From: UBA5070 sp035352895
Lineage (GTDB): Bacteria > Fibrobacterota > Fibrobacteria > UBA5070
Direction: 5' to 3'
Assembly (NCBI GenBank): GCA_035352895.1
Contig: DAOPYN010000034.1
Coordinates: forward strand, 1 to 45,349
Length of the DNA: 45,349 bases
Shown here: positions 36,201 to 43,752 of the stretch, in pieces
How positions within the stretch are numbered: position 1 is the stretch's first letter
How the letters are laid out: the number at the start of each line of letters is the position of its first letter
Made by a program: the position numbers and the translations under genes
The notes under the pieces: generated by a model
The model's database searches: none
What the model was told of the DNA's origin: nothing
Seen by the model: the letters and a program-made list of their open reading frames with translations, nothing else

Positions 36201-38009
36201 ATGGATCAAACGGCGGATGGAATCACGGTTGGACTGCCAATCTTCCGAGGTCAGACGAATGCCCTTCAGCTTTGGTGCTTCGGTGGCTCGTTGGGCGGCT
36301 TTGCACACGACATCCACATCCATCAGGGTCGCGGGTCGGCCAAGGCGGATGGTCTGGGCCAACTCCACCGTGGAGACCCCGATCTGGTCCAGCATCCGGA
36401 GGCATCGCCCCAGGTCGCTGAAGATGCGGGACTCCTCGATCGGAGAGAGTGCCACGATCTTGCTTCCCCAGAAAGGGTTGTCTGACGGCTTGCCATAGGC
36501 CTTGACGTGGCGTGCGAGCTCTTGGATCTGCTCCCTGGCGCGAAGGAAGTCGTCTCCCGTCCAATCCTTCATCAGTTGGACCGGCCAGCCAACGATTCCC
36601 GGATTTGTCCTCTGGACCTGGAGGTAGCGACCGAGCGAGGCGATGAAGGACGTACCGCTGGCACCGATCGGACCATTGACCGCCTCGCAATAGCGGTTGA
36701 GTTCGTTCCGGACCTTCCGGAGAGTTTCCAGATCCCTGGTGCCATCCTTGACGACCGGCGTCCCTTGGGACAGGGTCCGATCCAGTTCCTTCAGGACCGA
36801 TGCCTTGTTCGATTTGTGGCTGTGGAGCTCCAAGACCGCATCCCCTAGAAGGCACTCGTCCAACCGGCGTTTCACGACTTCCAGAGCCGTCATTTTCTCG
36901 GCCACGAACAAGACCGTCTTCCCTTTGCCGATCAACTCCGCGATGATGTTGGTGATGGTCTGGGACTTCCCCGTTCCTGGTGGCCCTTGGATGACCAGAT
37001 TCCGACCCGCGCTCGCTTCCAGGATGGCGACCGTCTGGGTGCTGTCCGCATCGCGGACGAACTTGACCTCGCCTGGCTGGATGATGCTGTCCAGATGCAC
37101 TTGCTCCGAGACGTGCGGATTCTCCTGGAATCCCGCTCCGAGCAAACTTCTCAGGATGGGGTGGTCGGTGGGCTGCTTGTCGGTGGGCCAGACCTCCGGA
37201 TCCAGGTCGTTGTACATGAGGAATTTGCCGAACGAGAAGAATCCAAGGTGGATCTCGTCGGGCACCACCTTCCAGTTCTTCTGCTTGTCGACGCAATCGG
37301 AGACCTGCTCGTAGAAGGACGACAAGGCGGGAAGGTCGTCCGAATCCTCGCAGGATTCGCTCTGGTACTCCGGTAGATCCAACTTGAAATCGGTCTTCAG
37401 GCGGGCGGCCAAAGACAGATTCTGCACCAAGCTGTCATCGGAGAAGCTCAACCGGAACTCGTTTTTGGCGCCCTTCCGAGTCAATTCGACAGGCACCAGG
37501 AGCAATGGAGCCTTGCGTGTCAGATCGGAGGATTCGGATTCGTACCAATGCAGGAAGCCAAGGGCCAGGAACAAGGTGTTCACACCCTGCTCTTCCAGAT
37601 AGGTGTTCGCTTCCGTCTGGATCTTCAGAAGGCTCAGGAACAGCTTGTCCTGCGCCAAAGCCGTCTGGAGCACGGTTTCGCCGCCGCGCGAGGCCCTGAA
37701 CAAATCCACCTCCGCATCCGTCGCGGAGGAGTCATCCGACCAGGAAGTCGTGTCCAGCTCTTCGAGGAGGTTCAGGGTTTCGGTGGAATCCTCGGGATCG
37801 ATGTGCTTGGAGTGCTTGTCGGGTGCCGAGGCGAAGGACATCTCCTTCTTCTGGACGAACATGGTCCTCAACACCTCTTCCGACCGACACCCAACGACGG
37901 CCAAGCTCTTGGAGCCCGGCCGGAAATTGACCATCGTGTTCCGCAAACCGATCTCGAGCAAGTCCTTCCGACTCCCCTCAAGCCTCTTCACGAAATCGAA
38001 ATCAGACAT
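33255..38009 (-). CDS. DUF4011 superfamily-1 helicase with Vsr-like nuclease and DUF3320 (probable antiphage protein)
   Basis: 1584 residues from ATG 38009 (AGAAGG upstream). The N-terminus (residues 10-60, RKDLLEIGLRNTMVNFRPGS) is DUF4011. Walker A is GPPGTGKS (342-349). Later SF1 motifs: VVIFDEASQVKSVDAFG, VVGDTQQMPP, LNWHYRSRHESLI, NVQGDERDCILISIGYG, RRLNVLISRAK. Residues 1266-1365 are a Vsr/DUF559-type endonuclease with D1293 (FIDIA) and E1310-x-D1312 (IECDG). The end (SPIHQSEVTKRLKKAFDVSR) fits DUF3320. The family matches, from memory, large DUF4011 helicases called Hhe in defence catalogues; I could not verify this. GC is higher than in its neighbours, suggesting separate acquisition. 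It is a single-gene unit, with no partner gene evident. Confidence 0.85.
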   Translation of the reverse strand: MSDFDFVKRLEGSRKDLLEIGLRNTMVNFRPGSKSLAVVGCRSEEVLRTMFVQKKEMSFASAPDKHSKHIDPEDSTETLNLLEELDTTSWSDDSSATDAEVDLFRASRGGETVLQTALAQDKLFLSLLKIQTEANTYLEEQGVNTLFLALGFLHWYESESSDLTRKAPLLLVPVELTRKGAKNEFRLSFSDDSLVQNLSLAARLKTDFKLDLPEYQSESCEDSDDLPALSSFYEQVSDCVDKQKNWKVVPDEIHLGFFSFGKFLMYNDLDPEVWPTDKQPTDHPILRSLLGAGFQENPHVSEQVHLDSIIQPGEVKFVRDADSTQTVAILEASAGRNLVIQGPPGTGKSQTITNIIAELIGKGKTVLFVAEKMTALEVVKRRLDECLLGDAVLELHSHKSNKASVLKELDRTLSQGTPVVKDGTRDLETLRKVRNELNRYCEAVNGPIGASGTSFIASLGRYLQVQRTNPGIVGWPVQLMKDWTGDDFLRAREQIQELARHVKAYGKPSDNPFWGSKIVALSPIEESRIFSDLGRCLRMLDQIGVSTVELAQTIRLGRPATLMDVDVVCKAAQRATEAPKLKGIRLTSEDWQSNRDSIRRLIHAGSKMSELKSKYGSVLIDQAWSQDVLDIRQNLMAIGGKWWRFLSGKYRGSFAKLQGLCKAPIAKVNTENLALVDAILEHQQCKAAYDQEVPLGEALFGAQWNRLESDWNVLQVVSDWIIALYDELGDGTLPPAIIDFLSGDPDVGGLGAKIDDVRQAMSRFREAIQEILKALRFDTPEATLSIFTEPEDAVRARLQRWLDELPAAQQQVRFNELSNQLSSQKLGEFVGLVAHWDLSAEQLTATFDLTWYGGLIEAAYAQTPEISQFDAVKQHHLVEQFRSLDLESLVHAQTGLAKAIWEGKPARNQPGEMQILGHELNKKRRHLPIRKLIDQAGRAIQAIKPVFMMSPMSIANFLPPGKLEFDVVIFDEASQVKSVDAFGALLRGKQAIVVGDTQQMPPTDFFGRDADLDDEDNTTSDIESILSLFRARGALERTLNWHYRSRHESLISVSNVEFYDRKLVVFPSSGANPLATGLKFHCNPQAIYDRGRTKTNRTEAKAIAQAVIDHAEQKPQLSLGVVAFSVVQRDLILVEIELLRKTRPDLNDFFNNAHPTETFFVKNLENVQGDERDCILISIGYGRNESGRISKEFGPINNQGGARRLNVLISRAKMGMEVFSNFRADELELETTSSQGLRVLKHFLKYAQTGELDLPRETGKGPDSPFEEEVLNALREKGYRLEPQVGTAGYFIDIAVKDPEFPGRYLLAIECDGAAYHSSRSARDRDRLRQGVLESLGWRFHRIWSTDWFRNPKQELAKVVAAIESAKSAAGTIPVQTVPASLARIPKLERIQAPDREPVCASIPYRKAELPKWRSQTELHEAPIDQLVRMIKSVVEIESPIHQSEVTKRLKKAFDVSRAGNRITERIDTAIESGNRSKAFVVDGDFLHADPSRSATVRNRSALEPSERKIELVAPQELDAAILEIVHHSFSIDRTMALSSALDLLGFNRAAANISDAMSARIDRLVSAKRIKREGEILSPGEGE

Positions 38010-38089
38010 TTGCAGAACCTTCTCGGAGATTTCTTACATAGACAGCGGCGGATCATTCCATGATAATCAATTCATTACGCAACGGATAC

Positions 38090-38527
38090 TCATACCGGCA
38101 TAGCCATTGATATTTCCGCCCGAAGGGTCCGCCGGTGGTGATTTGTACAGTGCGCCTTGATCCAGACGATACCAAATCGACACGGCGAGTCGGCGTTTAT
38201 TTGGATAACACCAACAAGCTTTTGGAAAACGCATTCCACAGATACCTCAATTTGGGAAAACAGAACATTTAAGCAATTTGAAGCTTGTCGAAGAGAATGA
38301 CCGCTGAACTTCAATCTGGCCTTCAATGTGGAAATTTCGGTAGATACCAAATCAGAGATCGAGCTAAAACGATTACCTTTTCGTGTTGACCCGCCCGCGT
38401 GGATAACGCTGATCGTATTCTGCGTGGCATTACCTGGCTTATTCGTATCATTCGAAATTTCAGAGGAATACATCATCCCACCGAGGAGGAGCAGGTTGAG
38501 AAGACTTGTTTTGGATTTCACTGTCAA
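38090..38527 (-). CDS. Doubtful small secreted ORF downstream of a FISUMP gene
   Basis: Up to 145 residues, starting at TTG 38527 or GTG 38521, without a clear ribosome site. The beginning VKSKTSLLNLLLLGGMMYSS could be a signal peptide, and the first 70 residues have ordinary composition. It begins 9 bp after the FISUMP stop and has no frame conflict. Against it: non-ATG starts, no recognisable domain, and a low-complexity end. It may be real, a decayed gene, or chance. Confidence 0.3.
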   Translation of the reverse strand: MTVKSKTSLLNLLLLGGMMYSSEISNDTNKPGNATQNTISVIHAGGSTRKGNRFSSISDLVSTEISTLKARLKFSGHSLRQASNCLNVLFSQIEVSVECVFQKLVGVIQINADSPCRFGIVWIKAHCTNHHRRTLRAEISMAMPV

Positions 38528-38536
38528 TTTCTTTGT

Positions 38537-39850
38537 TTAGTCCTGTATACAACGCAGCGAAAATCCGTGGGATTTGTAGTACCGATTTGCCCCCATGTAG
38601 CCATATCCGAGCTGTTGAACCCAAAAACAAGCGTCTGTCGCTCCGCATTCAGATGAGGTCCAAAAACTGGCTCTATTACCCTGCCGCTCAAAAAAACGCC
38701 CATCCCAATATCGATCCCCAGCGGGAAGGATCCGAAATCCGAAAAGATCCGTTCCTGAATAGACCCCAAATCCTAGCGAATCTGGACCAATTACGGAATC
38801 AATCGGAGCACTCCATCCATCTTTTGACATCAAAGCCGCCCCACCATGAAATCGCGGCACCCGGGGATCCGAATCGACGATCGTTAGAAGATCTTGCCAC
38901 TCCGAATCCTGGGGGACATGCCACCCAACCGGACAGATTCCTCTGCGGGAAAGCGTGTTTCCGGCCCATCCCATGGAGTTGTACTTGGGATCCAAAGCCA
39001 TCGCAGCCGTCCACTGGTATAAACGACCATAGAGATCACAGTTGCGAAGGTCGGACTTATATGGATCGAGGGTACACCATGAGCTATCCACCTTGAAGTT
39101 CAAGTTTTCTGCCATCCAATTCTGGTTTCCGATGGTCACAGTTCGATAGACCTGACCGTCGCGGTTGTCATACAGGCTGCCGTAGAGAATGGTGTCATTC
39201 CAAGCGATCGAAGAGTCGGCCCCGATGACCACGACAATTCCCGAAGTATCCAGATTCACCACGGGTACCATTGCGATGACCCTGGAATTTCGGGTAAACC
39301 GCAAGGTGTCGACCACGGTTTGCGATCTGGCAGCCAGGACTGGCCGTTGCGGCAAGGGTTGATCATTCGACATGGACTGGTCCGATCCTGGCTCAATTCC
39401 AAATCCAAGATATGGCCCCACCAGGACGGTTTCCGTCGTTCCGTTCACGGTCACGCGCAACCACGAAGCTCCGGTCGAGGTCACCCTGAAGGGCAGGTCA
39501 TGCGAGCCGACATCCAAACGCGCATGGGCGAAGCGTCCCAGCGAGGCTCCACGCAAGTCGAACAGTTCCAGCCTTACGGCGGATGGAACAGAAAGTGTCA
39601 AGCAAATGGAGTGCCCGGTCCAATGGAACGAATGAGCTGGCGACGATCGAGGTGAAGTGCTTGCCACCCCGGAAACCAACCACGCCCCTTGCGAATCGCT
39701 CGTCGCGCTCAAGCCGGTGTGCACGAGGGTCACGTTCACTCCCGAAACGGCGTTGCCGACACGATCGGTCACGGTCCCGGACACGCTGAAGCCATGGCTG
39801 AGATTCGCACCACCCAACATGGCAACCAAAGCGAGGGTGATTGGATTCAT
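38537..39850 (-). CDS. FISUMP-domain secreted protein, single domain
   Basis: 437 residues. The signal peptide is MNPITLALVAMLGGANLSHG. Residues 20-60 form a carboxypeptidase-regulatory-like module (FSVSGTVTDRVGNAVSGVNVTLVHTG). Residues 90-145 carry a sorting-tail-like segment in an internal position (AVRLELFDLRGASLGRF...VGSHDLPFRV). The FISUMP domain (TIGR02145) follows: YGSLYDNRDGQVYRTVTIGN, NWMAENLNFKV, DLYGRLYQWTAAMALD, GICPVGWHVPQDSEWQDLL, FRILPAGDRYWDGRF, FWTSSE, SLRCIQD. The domain is typical of Fibrobacter surface proteins; its ligand is unknown. A paralogue with two such domains lies at 41751. Confidence 0.9.
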   Translation of the reverse strand: MNPITLALVAMLGGANLSHGFSVSGTVTDRVGNAVSGVNVTLVHTGLSATSDSQGAWLVSGVASTSPRSSPAHSFHWTGHSICLTLSVPSAVRLELFDLRGASLGRFAHARLDVGSHDLPFRVTSTGASWLRVTVNGTTETVLVGPYLGFGIEPGSDQSMSNDQPLPQRPVLAARSQTVVDTLRFTRNSRVIAMVPVVNLDTSGIVVVIGADSSIAWNDTILYGSLYDNRDGQVYRTVTIGNQNWMAENLNFKVDSSWCTLDPYKSDLRNCDLYGRLYQWTAAMALDPKYNSMGWAGNTLSRRGICPVGWHVPQDSEWQDLLTIVDSDPRVPRFHGGAALMSKDGWSAPIDSVIGPDSLGFGVYSGTDLFGFRILPAGDRYWDGRFFERQGNRASFWTSSECGATDACFWVQQLGYGYMGANRYYKSHGFSLRCIQD

Positions 39851-39930
39851 GGTTCAATCTTTCTGCGATTGCTTGAGAGCAATAAAGCTTAGTTTTTTGG
39901 ATTCCGCTTAGTTGGCAGCGATGATTTCTC

Positions 39931-40022
39931 GGCGTCACGCCACACCGCGGAGCGCGGGGTGAGACTAATGGACCATATTCACCGCGTCGCGGGGAATCGG
40001 CAACAAATAGCGACCGCGGTCG
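39931..40022. repeat. Cluster of short GC-rich inverted repeats
   Basis: Within the low-GC gap between a FISUMP gene and the deformylase are GGCGT-CACGCC (39931), CACCGCG-GAG-CGCGGGGTG with a bulge (about 39943-39961), and the perfect palindrome CGACCGCGGTCG (40011-40022). The GC jump against the surroundings resembles that of elements A and B, but I see no direct sequence match to them. Confidence 0.4.
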
Positions 40023-40122
40023 TGGTTGAATCCGATTCGTTAGCCATTGTAGTTCATATTTTCAGCACCATTTAATCGTACTGTTGTAATTCCAGCTTCA
40101 TTTTTCCCGATGCAGAAGCATT

Positions 40123-40620
40123 TCATGTCTGCAACTCAGAAAGTGGAACTAATTTTTTATCAGAATTCCTTTGTATGAATTGTTCATCCATTCTATCGAC
40201 GAACAGAATGCCATCCAAATGATCCGTTTCATGTTGAATGCATCTTGCAACTTCACCAGTAAATTTGCCTGTACACTTCTGCCCGTGTCGGTCGAAATAC
40301 TCAAATTCGATTTCTTCGTATCGAGGAACGTTTCCAGAATAGCCAGCTAATGATAGACATCCTTCGCGCCCAATAACGCGTCCGTTCCCCGAAATGATTA
40401 TTGGATTAACCGCTTCAATAGTTACGCCTTCACAATCCATTACAAATACACGGACAGTTCGTCCAATTTGAGGAGCAGCAAGTGCTGCACCATCATTTCG
40501 GCTGGCTAAAATTTTCCCCATTGAATCCAGTAGACGCCATAGATCTTTGTCAAACTTCTTGACTTCTTTGCATTTTTCTCGCAAAACCGGAAATCCAAAT
40601 CTTACAATTCTATCTAGCAT
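40123..40620 (-). CDS. def: Peptide deformylase
   Basis: 165 residues, standard length. Motif 1 GAALAAPQIG (44-53), with Ala where most enzymes have Gly (GxGLAAxQ). Motif 2 EGCLS (86-90, metal ligand C88). Motif 3 QHETDH (129-134, ligands H130 and H134, catalytic E131). It removes the formyl group from nascent proteins. Core copies usually sit with fmt; this one is in a low-GC island behind a UPF0158 gene (7-bp gap), so it is probably an additional, horizontally acquired copy. Extra deformylases are known to confer resistance to inhibitors such as actinonin; that role here is inference. Confidence 0.92.
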   Translation of the reverse strand: MLDRIVRFGFPVLREKCKEVKKFDKDLWRLLDSMGKILASRNDGAALAAPQIGRTVRVFVMDCEGVTIEAVNPIIISGNGRVIGREGCLSLAGYSGNVPRYEEIEFEYFDRHGQKCTGKFTGEVARCIQHETDHLDGILFVDRMDEQFIQRNSDKKLVPLSELQT

Positions 40621-40626
40621 ATTCTC

Positions 40627-41052
40627 TCATCCTTGGTCTTGCTGCGTTATGATTTGCGATTTCACATAATCAAAATATCGGCCCTTTTTATAATCAAGCC
40701 ACTTCTGGCGATACTCGATAGAGCGATCTATCGCCAACTTGAAGTTTTTGAATGGACTTGGCGCGTTCAGAATTCTCAATAAGTGCGCTCGGATATCATT
40801 ATCTTCAACTCCCATCGCAAAATCAGCCATAACATTGAACGACTCGCGCGAATTCATTGCGTTAAAACTTATAAATTCGGACGAATTTTCTTTGACTTCG
40901 TCAATTATCGAGTCGGATTTTTGACCAATAAGACTCTCTTCGTCATCAAAAAACGCGGCCACTTCGCCTGAAGAAATGTTGAGATAGCATTTCATCCCGC
41001 AGTCCAATTGATCTGCTATTTCTTCTATGGTTTCGTTCGATATTGATATCAT
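40627..41052 (-). CDS. UPF0158 family protein
   Basis: 141 residues from ATG 41052; weak ribosome site, but the upstream remnant's stop lies only 12 bp away. Family features: a helical start with IEEIADQLDCGMKCYLNISSGEV (residues 9-31), an acidic middle, and the end FKNFKLAIDRSIEYRQKWLDYKKGRYFDYVK (residues 100-130). UPF0158 proteins have no established function and are frequent in accessory and immunity-type loci. Its stop is followed 6 bp later by the deformylase start, so the two are probably cotranscribed. Confidence 0.72.
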   Translation of the reverse strand: MISISNETIEEIADQLDCGMKCYLNISSGEVAAFFDDEESLIGQKSDSIIDEVKENSSEFISFNAMNSRESFNVMADFAMGVEDNDIRAHLLRILNAPSPFKNFKLAIDRSIEYRQKWLDYKKGRYFDYVKSQIITQQDQG

Positions 41053-41064
41053 GAGATTCTGTTA

Positions 41065-41364
41065 CTATAGAACATGAGGATATTGCCATTCATTCACGGC
41101 CGAAGGCTGTTCTCGTTGATCTGTAGCTGATTGAACATGAAAATCACACCATTTTTTGTGTTCTGCAGCTGATCTGCTGCTCATTTTGGTGATCACAATA
41201 ATCCCCCCGGGAGGTGTGCCAAACGCCCCTGCGATTCCTGGGGCGATGTCATAGACCTCGGAAATATCGTTACCCTCAAGTCTCGCAGTTTCAACAACGA
41301 CTTCACAAAATAGGTCTTTCGCTCCATAGGAAACCCAAAGGTCGTAGCTGTCGTCGATGATGGC
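41065..41364 (-). pseudogene. 3' fragment of a gene decapitated at element B
   Basis: I read this frame on the minus strand: AIIDDSYDLWVSYGAKDLFC, then EVVVETARLEGNDISEVYDI, then APGIAGAFGTPPGGIIVITK, ending VNEWQYPHVL and TAG at 41065. It reads as a genuine protein C-terminus (99 residues) but has no usable start. An in-frame TGA stands at 41365-41367, and element B begins at 41371. The 5' part therefore seems lost where the element lies. It would have been the first gene of the UPF0158-deformylase operon. Confidence 0.6.
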
Positions 41365-41370
41365 TCATGT

Positions 41371-41690
41371 CAATCAACTGCAGCAACTGTAGCGATTGTT
41401 GCGACAGAACTGAGGGGGTCCGGGGGGCTTGGTTATTGAAGCGGCCAGTGCCATGAAAATGCCGATAGCGACGCTGATGCCATTCTCCTAGTGCTGGACG
41501 ATCCGCATCTCCCACAGGCCCAGCAAGCCACCATGGCCGCGTAAGTCCAAGCCCCCCGGCGCGCGGGTTCCCAGGGGACGCGCGCTCGTCCCCTGGGTCC
41601 GGGGATGTACAGAAGGGGCGGATCGCGCCCTTCTGTAAAACAGCACAGGACGCAAGTCCTGATGAATCAGAAAGCCTCGCGCAGCGAAAA
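41371..41690. repeat. Structured repeat element, copy B (320 nt)
   Basis: Same ends and block order as 32756-33051. Stem 1: CCGGGGGGCTTGG (41420-41432) with 41547-41559, identical to copy A. Stem 1b: GCGGCCA (41441-41447) with TGGCCGC (41534-41540); the outer A-T pair of copy A is a G-C pair here. Hairpin 2: CCCAGGGGACG (41570-41580) with 41587-41597, 11 bp. Hairpin 3: ACAGAAGGG (41609-41617) with 41628-41636. Hairpin 4: CAGGAC (41646-41651) with 41656-41661. Stems 2-4 share almost no sequence with copy A yet remain complementary. It occupies most of the gene-free stretch 41365-41750; the rest is a C-run (41705-41715) and unremarkable sequence. Confidence 0.8.
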
Positions 41691-41750
41691 GACCCGACCC
41701 GCGGCCCCCCCCCCCTCTCGCGGAAACCAAATTCCGTCACCAAGAGTGGT

Positions 41751-43430
41751 TCAATTGTCCTTGAGGCAGCGTACGCTATACCCGTCCTTCTTGGAGCTGC
41801 CGTACCATCCCAGGTCGTTGCCGCTCGGGGTCAGGCCGCGGAACGAACCGAGGTTCGGGTCCTTCTCCGACGAGCTCCAGAAGCGGGCGTACGCGCCCAC
41901 GTTGTAGAAGCGGCCGTCGATGTAGTCGCGGTCGCCCGCCGGGAGGGCGCGGAAGCCGTAGGAATCCGTGCCGTTGCGACCGCTCCAGCCGTTCAAGGAC
42001 TTGAGGTTCGTGGCAACCGTGTTGGCACCACTGACGTTGGCCGCAAGGATATCCCACTCCGCATCGCGCGGAAGATGCCAGCCACTTGGGCAAACCCCTT
42101 GATGGGGCGTCGTCACTCGCGTGCTGCAGGTCATGGAATTGCACGAATCATCCAACCTCAACGCCGCGGACCATTGGTACAATCGGCCATACTTCGCGCC
42201 GCTGTCGTCACTCCTGTTGTACCACCAGGAACTGTCCACCTTGAAGTTCAAGTTCTCGGCCATCCACGTCTGCGTGCCGATCTTGACGGTCTTGTAGATC
42301 TGTCCGTCGCGGGGATCGGTCAGGCTGCCGTAGGTGATCGAACCGTTCCAAGCCGACGTGTTGATCGACTGCGGCCCCTTGAGACAGCGGACGCTATGAC
42401 CGAGCTTCTCGGATACGCCGTCGCGGAAGAGGTCGACCGTGCCACCGAGCATCCCACGGCGCCAAGCCAAGCTCAGGCCCGCGACCACCTCAGAGGAGCT
42501 CCAGAAGTAGGTCGAGCCGCCCAGGCATGAGAAGTTGCCGTCGTTATTCAGCTCGCCCGCCGGGAGGGCGCGAAACCCATAGGCATCCGTGCCATTGCCG
42601 GGATCTCCCCAGCCGCTCATGGATTTGAGCTTCGTGGCAGCCAGGTCCGCACCTCCGACATCTTTGGCGAGGGTATCCCACTCCGCGTCGCTCGGAACGT
42701 GCCACCCGCTTGGGCAGATCCCCTGATGGAGCAAGGCCCCGCTCGCAGTCCCGATCGTGTAGCTGGAATCCAACCCCATCGCCACCGGCCACGTGTATAG
42801 ACGACCGAACATCGGGCACAATTCCTCGTTGTTCTGGAAGCACCAGGAATTGACCACCTTGAAGTTCAAGTTTTCGGCCATCCACGTGCGCGAGCCGATC
42901 GTCACGGTCCGGTAGGTTTGGCCATCCCGCGCATCGGTCAGGGTTCCGTACACGGGGTCCGCGTTCCAGGTGGTGTCGAACTCGCGCACCATGCCCGAAC
43001 GCGATTGCGAGACCGTGTCGCGCAAAAACCGCCGCCCCTGCCAGGAATACACGAGGGAGTCCATTGCGACATCGGTGGCACGGGAAGCCCAAATGCGAGA
43101 AGCCAAGGAACCGGTTGCCGCCAAGTCTCCTCGGCGTCCCAGGAGATCCGCACCGTCGAACTGGACAACCAACCGACCCCCTCGAAACCGAAGATGCCCC
43201 GAAACCGGCGACGCAGCCGGGTTACGATGTCTCAGCCCCATCGAGCCCGATTTCAATGCCCAAGCACCGGAAGCGTTGGTGACCGCCGAATCTCCGGAGT
43301 TGGCCAGCCGCACGACCACCCCTGCTTTGGGGCTGCCGTCCGTCTCCAACACAGTGCCCGATAGCTCCAGCGAATGGGACGCCACGCTCAGGGACAGAAG
43401 CCATGCGCTCATGGGGATCGCGGGTTTCAT
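41751..43430 (-). CDS. Secreted protein with two tandem FISUMP domains
   Basis: 559 residues from ATG 43430 (GAGGAA upstream); the frame is open to 43508. The signal peptide is MKPAIPMSAWLLSLSVASHS. Residues 21-60 are carboxypeptidase-regulatory-like (LELSGTVLETDGSPKAGVVVRLANSG). The first FISUMP domain spans about 150-355 (VYGTLTDARDGQTYRTVTIG, TWMAENLNFKV, GICPSGWHVPSDAEWDTLA, GHSVRCLKG) and the second about 365-559 (TYGSLTDPRDGQIYKTVKIG, TWMAENLNFKV, GVCPSGWHLPRDAEWDILA, GYSVRCLKDN). The two copies are close to each other, so a recent duplication is likely. Surface role inferred. High GC, like the chromosome backbone. Confidence 0.92.
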   Translation of the reverse strand: MKPAIPMSAWLLSLSVASHSLELSGTVLETDGSPKAGVVVRLANSGDSAVTNASGAWALKSGSMGLRHRNPAASPVSGHLRFRGGRLVVQFDGADLLGRRGDLAATGSLASRIWASRATDVAMDSLVYSWQGRRFLRDTVSQSRSGMVREFDTTWNADPVYGTLTDARDGQTYRTVTIGSRTWMAENLNFKVVNSWCFQNNEELCPMFGRLYTWPVAMGLDSSYTIGTASGALLHQGICPSGWHVPSDAEWDTLAKDVGGADLAATKLKSMSGWGDPGNGTDAYGFRALPAGELNNDGNFSCLGGSTYFWSSSEVVAGLSLAWRRGMLGGTVDLFRDGVSEKLGHSVRCLKGPQSINTSAWNGSITYGSLTDPRDGQIYKTVKIGTQTWMAENLNFKVDSSWWYNRSDDSGAKYGRLYQWSAALRLDDSCNSMTCSTRVTTPHQGVCPSGWHLPRDAEWDILAANVSGANTVATNLKSLNGWSGRNGTDSYGFRALPAGDRDYIDGRFYNVGAYARFWSSSEKDPNLGSFRGLTPSGNDLGWYGSSKKDGYSVRCLKDN

Positions 43431-43752
43431 GGTTCCTCGTTTTGATTCAAGCTGATGCGTCATCGGATCATCGCAGGACCGTTCCGTGGCCAAAAAGTAC
43501 ACTGCCATATGAAAATCACACGACTCAGCAAAGAAGGGCTTTCCAGCGGCGGCACCCCAACCAGGGCGATCGGGGTCGAACGATCAAGGTCTTCGCAAAC
43601 GATTCCTTTGGCCAATCAACGAGCCTGGATCATGGTGGAAGCGGCTTGTTCTGCAGGGTCTGCGGCTTGATCCATGATGATCACATTTGATTTATCCTAT
43701 TCCTATCACTTTACACCATCATTCATGATTGACTCAAGTCGCAGCCAAATCA
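43431..43752. other. Intergenic stretch without a recognisable gene
   Basis: 322 bp upstream of the tandem FISUMP gene. A 53-codon plus-strand frame (43509-43670) starts with ATG but has no ribosome site and Ser/Arg-rich composition, so I do not call it. An imperfect inverted repeat ATCATGG...CCATGAT is present at about 43629-43680. GC falls sharply at about 43680, which may mark a junction. Confidence 0.5.

Noticed and set aside
41303..41743. 146-codon minus-strand ORF across element B
   Set aside because: Most of it is element B in translation, and the equivalent reading of copy A is not maintained in frame, so selection is on structure rather than on protein.
43509..43670. 53-codon plus-strand ORF in the 43431-43752 gap
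   Set aside because: No ribosome site, biased composition, opposite direction to all neighbouring genes.
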